Shown: in pieces, positions 51,502 to 59,771 of the stretch
How the letters are laid out: every line of letters starts with the position of its first letter
How positions within the stretch are numbered: the stretch's first letter is position 1
Assembly (NCBI RefSeq): GCF_014647675.1
Contig: NZ_BMPQ01000001.1
Location: 249,349-313,348, forward strand
Direction: 5' to 3'
Source of the DNA: Streptomyces flaveus
GTDB taxonomy: Bacteria > Actinomycetota > Actinomycetes > Streptomycetales > Streptomycetaceae
Length of the DNA stretch: 64,000 nucleotides
Made by a program: the position numbers and the translations under genes
The notes under the pieces: generated by a model
What the model was told of the DNA's origin: nothing
Database searches by the model: none
Seen by the model: only the letters and a program-made list of their open reading frames with translations

Positions 51502-52833
51502 ATGCCCAGAATCACCCCCGTACGTCTCGCCGTCGCGGCCACCGCGATCGCCCTGACCGCCACGGCCTGCACCGGTTCCAGCACGTCCGGCGCGACCGAC
51601 GACGCGAGCAAGCCGTCCACCATCACCTTCTGGCACCCCTGGAGCGCGCCCACCGAGGTCAAGGCGATCGAGGCGAACGTCGCGGCCTTCGAGAAGGCGC
51701 ACCCCAACATCAACGTCAAGGTCGTCGGGAACGTCGACGCCGACAAGGTCAACCAGGCGCTGCGCGCGGGCGGTTCGAACGCCCCGGACGTGGTGGCCTC
51801 CCCCGAGACGAGCAACGTCGGCAAGTTCTGTTCGTCGGGTGTCTTCGCCGACCTCGATCCCTTCCTGGAGAAGTCGAAGATCGACACCGCGAAGACCTTC
51901 CCCAAGCCGATGCTGGACTACACCCAGTTCGAGGGGACGCGCTGCGCACTGCCGCTGCTGGGCGATGCGTACGGGCTCTACTACAACAAGACGATGTTCG
52001 ACGAGGCGGGCATCAAGTCGCCGCCCAAGACGCTCTCCGAGTTCAAGGCCGCCGCGGTCAAGCTGACCAAGAGCAAGGGCGGCAGCTACTCGCAACTCGG
52101 CTTCATGCCGAACTTCCACGGCTACGAGGTCACCGTCCCGCACCTCGCGGCGCAGTGGAGCCCGGAGTACTTCACCGCCGACGGCAAGTCGAACGTCGCC
52201 AAGGACCCGGCGTTCAAGGAGCTGTTGACCTGGCAGCAGGACATGGTGAAGTCGCTCGGCGGCTTCCAGAAGCTGGAGAAGTACCGCTCCACCTTCGGTG
52301 ACGAGTGGTCCGCTCAGAACCCGCTGCACACCGGGCAGATCGCCATGAACATCGACGGCGAGTGGCGCGGCGGCATGATGAAGGACGCGGGCGTCGACTT
52401 CGAGGTGGGGGTCGCGCCGTTCCCGGTCCCGGACGACCAGGCGGACACGTACGGCAAGGGCTTCCTGACCGGCACGATCATCGGCCTCGCCAGCACCAGC
52501 AGCAAGCAGAACGCCGCCTGGGAGCTGGTGAAGTACATGACCACGAACACCGACGCGGTCGTCTCCTTCGCCAACGCCATCAACAACGTCCCCTCGACCT
52601 TCGAGGCGCTGGAGTCCCCGAAGCTCGAGAACGACGCCACGATGCAGGCCTTCGTGAAGATCGCCCAGAACCCGAACAGCAACACCGCGCCCGCCGCGGT
52701 CAACGGCAGCGCGTACCAGGAGACCCTGCAGAACTTCGCGTACGACTACGAGTCCGGCAAGGAGAAGGGCCTGGACGCGGGGCTTGCGAAGGTCGCGAAG
52801 CAGATCGACACCGACATCGCCAAGGCGAAGTAG
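51502..52833 (+). CDS. csnE: Sugar-binding lipoprotein CsnE (ABC importer)
   Basis: The 443-residue family 1 extracellular solute-binding protein has a lipobox after a hydrophobic signal (VRLAVAATAIALTATAC). The core contains TITFWHPWSAPTEVKAIE, GLYYNKTMFDEAGI and GEWRGGMMKDAGVDF. It should capture glucosamine oligosaccharides outside the membrane and deliver them to CsnF/CsnG. AAGGAG precedes the ATG. No ATPase is encoded here; a shared MsiK-type ATPase elsewhere is expected, as in other Streptomyces sugar importers. Confidence 0.9.
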   Translation: MPRITPVRLAVAATAIALTATACTGSSTSGATDDASKPSTITFWHPWSAPTEVKAIEANVAAFEKAHPNINVKVVGNVDADKVNQALRAGGSNAPDVVASPETSNVGKFCSSGVFADLDPFLEKSKIDTAKTFPKPMLDYTQFEGTRCALPLLGDAYGLYYNKTMFDEAGIKSPPKTLSEFKAAAVKLTKSKGGSYSQLGFMPNFHGYEVTVPHLAAQWSPEYFTADGKSNVAKDPAFKELLTWQQDMVKSLGGFQKLEKYRSTFGDEWSAQNPLHTGQIAMNIDGEWRGGMMKDAGVDFEVGVAPFPVPDDQADTYGKGFLTGTIIGLASTSSKQNAAWELVKYMTTNTDAVVSFANAINNVPSTFEALESPKLENDATMQAFVKIAQNPNSNTAPAAVNGSAYQETLQNFAYDYESGKEKGLDAGLAKVAKQIDTDIAKAK

Positions 52834-52840
52834 CAGCCCG

Positions 52841-53800
52841 ATGACGATCCTTCACGGCCACTCGGCGGCGCTGCGTACCAAGCGCCGCCGGGAGGGGCTG
52901 CGCACGCTGGCGTTCCTCTCCCCCTGGCTCATCGGTTTCAGCGTCTTCTTCGTCTATCCGCTGCTGTCGACCGTCTACTTCTCCTTCATGAAGTACGACG
53001 GCTTCAAGCCGCCCACCTTCAACGGGCTGACCAACTGGACATACGTCTTCAGCCAGTACCCCTTCTTCTGGGCCGCGATGCGCAACACCCTGTGGCTCGT
53101 GGTGGTCATGGTGGCGGCCCGGGTGGTGTTCGGGCTTGGCGTCGGGCTGCTGATCACGAAGATCAAGACGGGTGCGGGTGTGTTCCGTACCTTCTTCTAT
53201 CTCCCGTATCTCGCACCGCCCGTCGCCGCGACCCTGGCCTTCGCCTTTCTGCTCAACCCCGGTACCGGCCCGGTCAACCAGGTGCTCGGCGATCTGGGCC
53301 TGCCACAGCCGGGCTGGTTCAACGACCCGACCTGGTCCAAGCCGGCGCTGACGCTGCTCGCGCTGTGGGGCATCGGCGACCTCATGGTCATCTTCATGGC
53401 GGCGCTGCTCGATGTGCCCAAGGAGCAGTACGAGGCCGCCGAGCTGGACGGCGCGGGCTCCTGGAAGCGCTTCCGGTACGTCACCCTGCCGAACATCTCG
53501 CCCATCGTGCTGTTCGCCGTGGTGACCGGCGTGATCCAGACGATGCAGTACTACACGCAGCCGCTCATCGCCGGTAAGACGGCCAGCGGTGTCATCGGCG
53601 CCGGGGCCGGCCAGATCTACGAGCCCGGCTACCCGGGGAAGTCCACGCTGACCCTCCCCCAGCTCATCTACAGCCTGGGCTTCCAGCGCTTCGACACCGG
53701 TTCCGCCTGCGTGGTCGCCCTTGTGCTGTTCGCTCTGTCCATGGCGTTCACCGCGCTGCTGATGCGCCGCCGCGGCGGCCTGATCACGGTGGAGGACTGA
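52841..53800 (+). CDS. csnF: Sugar ABC transporter permease CsnF
   Basis: The 319-residue permease is of the MalF/UgpA type with six transmembrane helices (LAFLSPWLIGFSVFFVYPLL and others). The EAA loop EAAELDGAGSWKRFRYVTLP docks the ATPase. The start codon is 7 bases after the csnE stop. It forms the channel with CsnG. Confidence 0.92.
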   Translation: MTILHGHSAALRTKRRREGLRTLAFLSPWLIGFSVFFVYPLLSTVYFSFMKYDGFKPPTFNGLTNWTYVFSQYPFFWAAMRNTLWLVVVMVAARVVFGLGVGLLITKIKTGAGVFRTFFYLPYLAPPVAATLAFAFLLNPGTGPVNQVLGDLGLPQPGWFNDPTWSKPALTLLALWGIGDLMVIFMAALLDVPKEQYEAAELDGAGSWKRFRYVTLPNISPIVLFAVVTGVIQTMQYYTQPLIAGKTASGVIGAGAGQIYEPGYPGKSTLTLPQLIYSLGFQRFDTGSACVVALVLFALSMAFTALLMRRRGGLITVED

Positions 53801-53805
53801 TCTCC

Positions 53806-54726
53806 ATGACCCATACCGTCACCACCCGCCCATCTGTCCCCACCAAACCCGTCGGCCCGCTCGGCACGGCCGGCCGGAGCCCCGCGGCCCGTACCGCCCG
53901 TCGCAAGGCGCTGCTGCACTGGATCGCCGTGCACTGCCTGGGCATCGCCGCCGCGCTGTTCTTCATCATGCCGTTCGTGTTCATCCTGCTCACGTCCCTG
54001 ATGGACGATCGGCAGGCCCTGACCAGCGCCCTGTGGCCGAGATCCTGGAACTGGGACAACTACGCGAACGTCTGGAACGCTCCCGGCTTTCTGACCTGGT
54101 GGCGCAACACCCTGATGTACGCGGGCCTGGGCACCCTCTTCACCGTCGTCTCCAGCCTTCCGGTGGCGTACGCCCTGGCGAAGTTCCGCTTCCGCGGCCG
54201 GCGGATCGCGACGATGCTCGTCATCTCCGCGATGATGCTGCCGCCGCAGGTGATCATCGTGCCGATGTATCTGTTCTGGGCCAAGCAGATGCACATGACC
54301 GGCACGCTGTGGCCGCTGATCATCCCGATGGCCTTCGGTGACGCCTTCAGCATCTTCCTGCTGCGCCAGTTCCTGCTGACCATTCCCAACGAGTATCTGG
54401 ACGCGGCGAAGGTCGACGGCTGCGGTGAGCTGCGCACGCTGCTGCGGATCGTGGTGCCGCTGGCCAAGCCGGGGATCGCGGCCGTCGCGCTGTTCCAGTT
54501 CTTCTACTGCTGGAACGACTACTTCGGCCCGCAGATCTACGCGAGCGACAACCCGGCTGCCTGGACGCTCAGTTACGGCCTTGAGTCGTTCAAGGACAAC
54601 CACCATACGAACTGGAATCTGACCATGGCCGCGACCCTGCTGGTCATGGCCCCCGTGATCATCGTGTTCTTCTTCGCGCAGAAGGCGTTCATCGAAGGTG
54701 TCACGCTCACCGGAGTGAAGGGCTGA
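53806..54726 (+). CDS. csnG: Sugar ABC transporter permease CsnG
   Basis: The 306-residue permease is of the MalG/UgpE type with six helices (FFIMPFVFILLTSLMDDR; VISAMMLPPQVIIVPMYLFW). The EAA loop reads DAAKVDGCGELRTLLRIVVP. It is encoded 5 bases after csnF and followed by csnH after 6 bases. Confidence 0.92.
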   Translation: MTHTVTTRPSVPTKPVGPLGTAGRSPAARTARRKALLHWIAVHCLGIAAALFFIMPFVFILLTSLMDDRQALTSALWPRSWNWDNYANVWNAPGFLTWWRNTLMYAGLGTLFTVVSSLPVAYALAKFRFRGRRIATMLVISAMMLPPQVIIVPMYLFWAKQMHMTGTLWPLIIPMAFGDAFSIFLLRQFLLTIPNEYLDAAKVDGCGELRTLLRIVVPLAKPGIAAVALFQFFYCWNDYFGPQIYASDNPAAWTLSYGLESFKDNHHTNWNLTMAATLLVMAPVIIVFFFAQKAFIEGVTLTGVKG

Positions 54727-54732
54727 CTGACC

Positions 54733-56001
54733 GTGAAACTGGCAGTAGTGGGCGGGGGTTCGACCTACACCCCCGAACTCGTCGATGGCTTCGCACGGTT
54801 GAGGGACGCCCTGCCCGTCGAGGAGTTGGTGCTCGTCGACCCGGCGGCCGAACGGCTCAAGCTGGTCGGCGGCTTGGCGCGGCGCATCTTCGCCCGGCAG
54901 GGGCACGGCGGGCGCATCGTCACGACTTCCGACCTGGACGCGGGCATCGACGGCGCCGACGCGGTGCTGCTGCAACTGCGCGTCGGCGGACAGGCCGCGC
55001 GGGAGCAGGACGAGACCTGGCCCCTGGAGTGCGGCTGTGTCGGCCAGGAGACGACCGGTGCGGGCGGTCTCGCCAAAGCGTTGCGTACGGTGCCGGTGGT
55101 GCTGGACATCGCGGAGCGCGTACGGCGGACGAATCCGGGTGCCTGGATCATCGACTTCACCAATCCGGTCGGCATCGTGACCCGCGCCCTGCTGGAAGCA
55201 GGTCACAAAGCGGTCGGGCTGTGCAATGTGGCGATCGGTTTCCAGCGGAAGTTCGCCGGGCTGCTCGACGTAGCGCCCGTCGACGTGCACCTCGATCACG
55301 TCGGGCTCAACCACCTCACCTGGGAGACGGGTGTACGACTCGGAGGGCCCGAGGGCGAGAACGTCCTGCCGAAGCTGCTCGCCGAGCACGGCGAGGCCAT
55401 CGCCGCCGATCTGCGCCTGCCCCGCCACGTCCTCGACCGCCTCGGCGTCGTCCCCTCCTACTACCTGCGCTACTTCTACGCGCACGACGAGGTCGTACGG
55501 GAGCAGCGTACGAAGCCGTCGCGGGCCGCCGAAGTGGCGGAGATGGAGCGGCAGTTGCTGAAGATGTACGGCGATCCGGAGCTTGCTGAGAAGCCGGCGC
55601 TGCTCGGCAAGCGGGGCGGGGCGTACTACTCGGAGGCGGCCGTGGACCTCGCGGCCTCGCTGCTCGGTGGTGGGGTGGGAAGCCCGTACCAGGTCGTGAA
55701 CACGTACAACAAGGGGACGCTGCCCTTTCTGCCGGACGACGCCGTCATCGAGGTCCAGGCGGCCGTCGGATCCAGTGGGGCCACTCCGCTGCCGGTGCCG
55801 TCGGTGGATCCGCTGTACGCGGGCCTGATGGCGAACGTCACCGCGTACGAGGACCTGGCGCTTCGGGCCGCGCTGCACGGTGGCCGCGAGCGGGTGTTCC
55901 GTGCGCTGCTCGCGCATCCGCTGGTCGGCCAGTACGCGTACGCCGACGCCCTCACCGACCAGTTGCTCGCGCACAACCGGGAGCACCTCGCGTGGGCGTG
56001 A
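54733..56001 (+). CDS. csnH: GH4 family glycosidase CsnH
   Basis: The 422-residue enzyme belongs to the NAD- and Mn-dependent GH4 family. It has an N-terminal nucleotide motif (LAVVGGGSTYTPELVDGFAR) and the conserved QETTGAGGLAKALR. It also has the substrate/NAD loop NPVGIVTRAL. The metal ligands are C164 (GLCNVAIGFQ) and H194 (DHVGLNHLTW). Relatives act as 6-phospho-beta-glucosidases. In this operon it should hydrolyse imported glucosamine oligosaccharides or their phosphorylated forms. Confidence 0.9.
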   Translation: MKLAVVGGGSTYTPELVDGFARLRDALPVEELVLVDPAAERLKLVGGLARRIFARQGHGGRIVTTSDLDAGIDGADAVLLQLRVGGQAAREQDETWPLECGCVGQETTGAGGLAKALRTVPVVLDIAERVRRTNPGAWIIDFTNPVGIVTRALLEAGHKAVGLCNVAIGFQRKFAGLLDVAPVDVHLDHVGLNHLTWETGVRLGGPEGENVLPKLLAEHGEAIAADLRLPRHVLDRLGVVPSYYLRYFYAHDEVVREQRTKPSRAAEVAEMERQLLKMYGDPELAEKPALLGKRGGAYYSEAAVDLAASLLGGGVGSPYQVVNTYNKGTLPFLPDDAVIEVQAAVGSSGATPLPVPSVDPLYAGLMANVTAYEDLALRAALHGGRERVFRALLAHPLVGQYAYADALTDQLLAHNREHLAWA

Positions 56002-56978
56002 GAGCGGGTGTTCTCGCCATCGACGCCGGGAACAGCAAGACCGACGTGGCCGTCGTCGCGCGGGACGGGCGGGTGCTCGCCGAGGCGCGCGCGGGCGGTT
56101 TCCGGCCGCCCGTGGTCGGGGTGCGGCAGGCCGTGGACACCCTGGCGGAGGCTGTCGACCGGGCCTTCGCCGAGGCGGGGGTCACGGCCGTGGACCATGT
56201 ATCCGCGTGTCTTGCCAACGCCGATCTGCCCGTCGAGGAGGAGGAGTTGGCCGCCGCGCTGCACGCGCGCGCGTGGGGCACGAGTGTCGAGGTGCGCAAC
56301 GACACTTTCGCGATCCTGCGCGCCGGGGTCGCCGAGCCGCGCGGGGTGGCGGTGGTGTGCGGTGCGGGCATCAACTGCGTCGGCATGCGGCCCGACGGAC
56401 GCATCGCCCGCTTTCCCGCCATCGGCCGCCTCTCCGGTGACTGGGGCGGCGGCGGGGGCCTCGCCGAGGAGGCCATCTGGCATGCGGCGCGCGCCGAGGA
56501 CGGCCGGGGCGGTCCGACCGTGCTGGCCCGCGCCCTGCCCGCCCACTTCGGCCTCGACTCCATGTACGCGCTGATCGAGGCCTTTCACCTCGGGCATCTG
56601 AAGCACGAGCGGCGTCACGAGCTGACTCCGGTCCTGTTCGCCACGGCGGCGGCCGGCGACCCGGTGGCCCGCGCGCTGGTTGACCGGCTCGCGGAGGAGG
56701 TGGCGGTCATGGCGAGCGTCGCCCTGTCCCGTCTGGAACTGCTCGACGAGGAGGCCCCCGTACTTCTCGGCGGCGGCATCCTGGCGGCCCGGCACCCCCA
56801 ACTCGACGACCGGACAAGGGAACTGCTGGCCGAACGCGCCCCCAAGGCCGTACCCCGGGTGGTCACCGCGAGCCCCGTCCTGGGCGCCGCGCTGCTCGGC
56901 CTCGATCACCTAGGGGTGTCCGACGAGGTGCACGCGCGCGTGCGGGCGCATTACGAGGGCGGGCGCAGGGAACCGTAG
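55992..56978 (+). CDS. csnK: BadF/BadG-type amino-sugar kinase CsnK
   Basis: The 328-residue kinase has the ASKHA fold: phosphate motif VLAIDAGNSKTDVAVVARDG, then VEVRNDTFAILRAG, GVAVVCGAGINCVGMRPDGR, GRLSGDWGGGGGLAEEAIWH and VLLGGGILAARHP. BadF/BadG-type members include N-acetylglucosamine kinases; glucosamine is the likely substrate here. The gene overlaps csnH by 10 bases. GGGAG fits the GTG at 55992 better than the GTG at 55998. It is the last gene of the operon, and no strong terminator is seen. Confidence 0.9.
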   Translation: MGVRAGVLAIDAGNSKTDVAVVARDGRVLAEARAGGFRPPVVGVRQAVDTLAEAVDRAFAEAGVTAVDHVSACLANADLPVEEEELAAALHARAWGTSVEVRNDTFAILRAGVAEPRGVAVVCGAGINCVGMRPDGRIARFPAIGRLSGDWGGGGGLAEEAIWHAARAEDGRGGPTVLARALPAHFGLDSMYALIEAFHLGHLKHERRHELTPVLFATAAAGDPVARALVDRLAEEVAVMASVALSRLELLDEEAPVLLGGGILAARHPQLDDRTRELLAERAPKAVPRVVTASPVLGAALLGLDHLGVSDEVHARVRAHYEGGRREP

Positions 56979-57001
56979 GGTCCTGGATCGCGTATTCATG
57001 G

Positions 57002-57035
57002 TTGCGCTGCGGTACGAATTGCACTGCGATACGAA
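57002..57035 (+). repeat. 17-bp tandem repeat upstream of glnX
   Basis: TTGCGCTGCGGTACGAA (57002-57018) is followed immediately by TTGCACTGCGATACGAA (57019-57035), two mismatches in 17. Placed about 125 bases before glnX, it may be a double operator or promoter element. Confidence 0.55.
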
Positions 57036-57158
57036 CAAGATCCAGTCTGGGGCTGTGCGATGTCAGTCCTGGCGGGGATACTTGCGGCCGTGCACCTCTT
57101 CCCGTGCGTCCTGACGTGCGGGCGGACGTGACGGAGGGATGACCATGGGGGAGGTCAA

Positions 57159-58637
57159 GTGACATACACGCCGAACGGCGGCTCGGCGCCACCTGGCGCG
57201 GGACCGCCCACGATGCCCGCCATGCCGCCGCAGCCAGGTCCACCGGTCGCGGTGCCACCGGCCGCACCCGCCGCGCAGCCCGGCCCTGCCGTGCCCGGCG
57301 GGCCCGACCCGACGCCCCCGCGCCGTACGGCCTGGGCGGAAGGCGTCGACCAACTGCGTGCCGCGGCGACGACGGAGCCGGGGCGGCTGCGCATCATCGG
57401 TGCCGCGCTGGCCCTGCTCCTCGTGGCGTTCGGCTCGATGACGGCCTGGCAGATGACGGAGCGGTCGGACGCCGCCGACAACGTACTGAGCAGCAGCCAG
57501 CCGCTGAGCGCCGACGCCGCGCTCATCTACCGCTCGCTCGCCACCGCCAACACCGCGGCCTCCAGCGGCTTCCTTGCGGGCGGCCAGGAGACCACCGAGT
57601 CCCGCCAGGATTACGAGCAGGGCATCAGCACGGCCGCGGACAGGCTGGTCAACGCGGCGGCCAACTCCGAGCCGGGCTCCAAGTCGGCTCAGACCATCAC
57701 ACGGCTGAACAAGCGGCTGCCCGAGTACAAGGGCCTCGTCGAGCGCGCCCGGTCCAACAACCGGCAGGGCTACCCTCTCGGCGGCGCCTACCTGCGTTAC
57801 GCCAACGCGAAGATGCAGGTCATGCTCAAGGACGCCGAGGATCTCTACAAGATGGAGAACCAGCGGCTGCGTTCCGACTACGCCGCCGCGACACCCTACC
57901 CGTGGATAGCGATCGGCGCCGGCGTCCTCGCGATCGGCGGCCTCGTCTGGGCCCAGCGGCGCAACTACCACCGTACGAACCGGGTGCTGAACCACGGCCT
58001 GGTCACCGCGACCGCCGCCTCCACGGTGGTGCTGCTCTGGCTGGTGGTCGGCCACAGCCTCGCCAGGGCGGGACTGAACGACTCGTACGACCACGGGGTA
58101 CGGTCGCTGAACGTGCTGAACGACGCCCGGATCGCCTCCCTCAAGGCCCGCGGCAACGAGACCTTGACGCTGGTCAGCCGGGGCGCCGAGACCAAGAAGG
58201 TCGACGGCAAGACCGTGGACGCGTACGACAACGACTACAAGACGCAGATGAAGGACCTCTCCGCCAAGCTGGCCGCCGCTGAGGACCTCGCCGACGACAG
58301 TGCGGGCGAGTCCCCGGTGAAGGGCGCGACGGCCAATATGCAGGTCTGGCAGGACCGGCACAAGGTCGCCCGCGAGGCTGACGACTCGGGCGACTACCAG
58401 GGCGCGCTGGACAAGGTGATCGGCTCCAATGACAAGGAGCCGACGGGCCAGTGCTTCGACAACGTGGACAAAGATCTCGACAAGGCGCTCAAGCATGAGC
58501 AGGGCGAGTTCGAGGTGGCGGCCGCGGACGGCAAGGGCGCGATGACGGGGCTTCCGTTGGGCGCCGCGGTGCTCGCGGTGCTGGGCGCCTCGGGTGCGGT
58601 GCTCGGTATCGGGCGCCGGCTGTCGGAGTACCGGTGA
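57159..58637 (+). CDS. glnX: GlnX-like membrane signalling protein
   Basis: The 492-residue protein has a Pro/Ala/Gly-rich cytosolic N-terminus (about 55 residues). The first transmembrane helix is IIGAALALLLVAFGSMTAW, followed by an extracellular helical domain (LSSSQPLSADAALIYRSLAT ... MENQRLRSDYAAATPYPWI). Helices follow near 250 and 285, then a second outer helical domain with one cysteine and a last helix. In mycobacteria and corynebacteria GlnX couples the GlnH sensor to PknG. The gene order glnX-glnH-X-pknG here supports the same role. GGGGGAGG precedes the GTG. Confidence 0.82.
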   Translation: MTYTPNGGSAPPGAGPPTMPAMPPQPGPPVAVPPAAPAAQPGPAVPGGPDPTPPRRTAWAEGVDQLRAAATTEPGRLRIIGAALALLLVAFGSMTAWQMTERSDAADNVLSSSQPLSADAALIYRSLATANTAASSGFLAGGQETTESRQDYEQGISTAADRLVNAAANSEPGSKSAQTITRLNKRLPEYKGLVERARSNNRQGYPLGGAYLRYANAKMQVMLKDAEDLYKMENQRLRSDYAAATPYPWIAIGAGVLAIGGLVWAQRRNYHRTNRVLNHGLVTATAASTVVLLWLVVGHSLARAGLNDSYDHGVRSLNVLNDARIASLKARGNETLTLVSRGAETKKVDGKTVDAYDNDYKTQMKDLSAKLAAAEDLADDSAGESPVKGATANMQVWQDRHKVAREADDSGDYQGALDKVIGSNDKEPTGQCFDNVDKDLDKALKHEQGEFEVAAADGKGAMTGLPLGAAVLAVLGASGAVLGIGRRLSEYR

Positions 58638-58645
58638 GAGGGGGC

Positions 58646-59659
58646 ATGACGATGAAGGCACGACGTGTACGGGCCGCTCTGAAGGGCTGGGGCGGCGTCG
58701 GCGCGATGGCGGTCGTCCTGGCCCTGACGGCGGTCTTCGCGCTGGTGCTGCCGCTGACGCAGTCCCGAGGGGACGGCAGCACGGGCATCGGCGGCCAGGG
58801 TGTGGCCAGCGGCACGCAGACCAAGGCCGAGGAGTGCACCGACCCGCAGGACCAGAGCCTTGCGCCGTCCGCCGACGAGACCGGCAAGACGATCCAGGAC
58901 ATCCGGGACCGCGGCTACCTGCTGGTCGGCGTCGACCAGAACAGCTACCGCTGGGGCTACCGCGATCCGAACAGCGACTCGAAGACCATCGAGCTGGAGG
59001 GCTTCGACATCGATCTCGCGCACGCGATAGCAGGCGAGATCCTCGGCGACCGGAACGCGATCCGGTTCCGCGCCATCCCCACCAACGAGCGGATCCCGGC
59101 GATCGAGGACGGCCGCGTCGACATGGTGGTCCGTACGATGACGATCAGCTGCGACCGGCTGAAGGAAGTCGCCTTCTCCTCGCCCTACTTCGAGACCGGC
59201 CAGCAGGTCCTGGCCCCGAAGACCTCGGACGTCAAGGGGTACGACGCGACCTTGGCGAACAAGAAGATCTGCACGGCGGACGGCTCCACCGCCTGGGAGA
59301 CCCTGGACGCGGACAAGAAGTCCGGCAAGCTGGTCGCCTCCGCCGACATCAAGACCACCGTGCCCAACCAGCTCGACTGCCTGGTGAGGCTCCAGCTCGG
59401 TGAGGTCGACGCCGTGGTGACCGACGGCGCGCTCGCCGCGAGCCAGGCCGCGCAGGACCCGACGGTCGAGCTCAAGGGGGAGCCGTTCACGACCGAGTAC
59501 TACGGAGTGGCGATGAAGAAGGACGCCGAGGACCTGGTGCGCCGGGTCAACCAAGTACTGGTGGACTACCGCGAGAACGGCTGGCAGCAGTCGTACGACA
59601 AGTGGCTCAAGCCGACCATCAAGAAACCGGCGGGACCACCGCCCGTCAAGTACCAGTAG
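58646..59659 (+). CDS. glnH: GlnH-like amino-acid-binding protein, membrane-anchored
   Basis: The protein of about 337 residues has a family 3 solute-binding fold: GYLLVGVDQNSYRWGYRDPN, LEGFDIDLAHAIAGEILGDR, GRVDMVVRTMTISCDRLKEV, FSSPYFETGQQVL and EPFTTEYYGVAMKKDAEDLV. Mycobacterial GlnH is a lipoprotein. This one has no lipobox cysteine, only an N-terminal helix (AMAVVLALTAVFALVLPL) that probably stays as anchor. It should bind glutamate or aspartate outside and signal through GlnX to PknG. Possible starts are GTG 58634 and ATGs 58646 and 58652; the gene nearly overlaps glnX. Confidence 0.82.
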   Translation: MTMKARRVRAALKGWGGVGAMAVVLALTAVFALVLPLTQSRGDGSTGIGGQGVASGTQTKAEECTDPQDQSLAPSADETGKTIQDIRDRGYLLVGVDQNSYRWGYRDPNSDSKTIELEGFDIDLAHAIAGEILGDRNAIRFRAIPTNERIPAIEDGRVDMVVRTMTISCDRLKEVAFSSPYFETGQQVLAPKTSDVKGYDATLANKKICTADGSTAWETLDADKKSGKLVASADIKTTVPNQLDCLVRLQLGEVDAVVTDGALAASQAAQDPTVELKGEPFTTEYYGVAMKKDAEDLVRRVNQVLVDYRENGWQQSYDKWLKPTIKKPAGPPPVKYQ

Positions 59660-59771
59660 CCGGAGCCGGGTTCCGGCGGCCAAGCTGATACCACCAACCT
59701 GATACCACTGGAGAGTTGCCCGGAGCGCGGGGGGACGCGCACAGGGAACGACTGAGAGCGAGAGGTGATCG

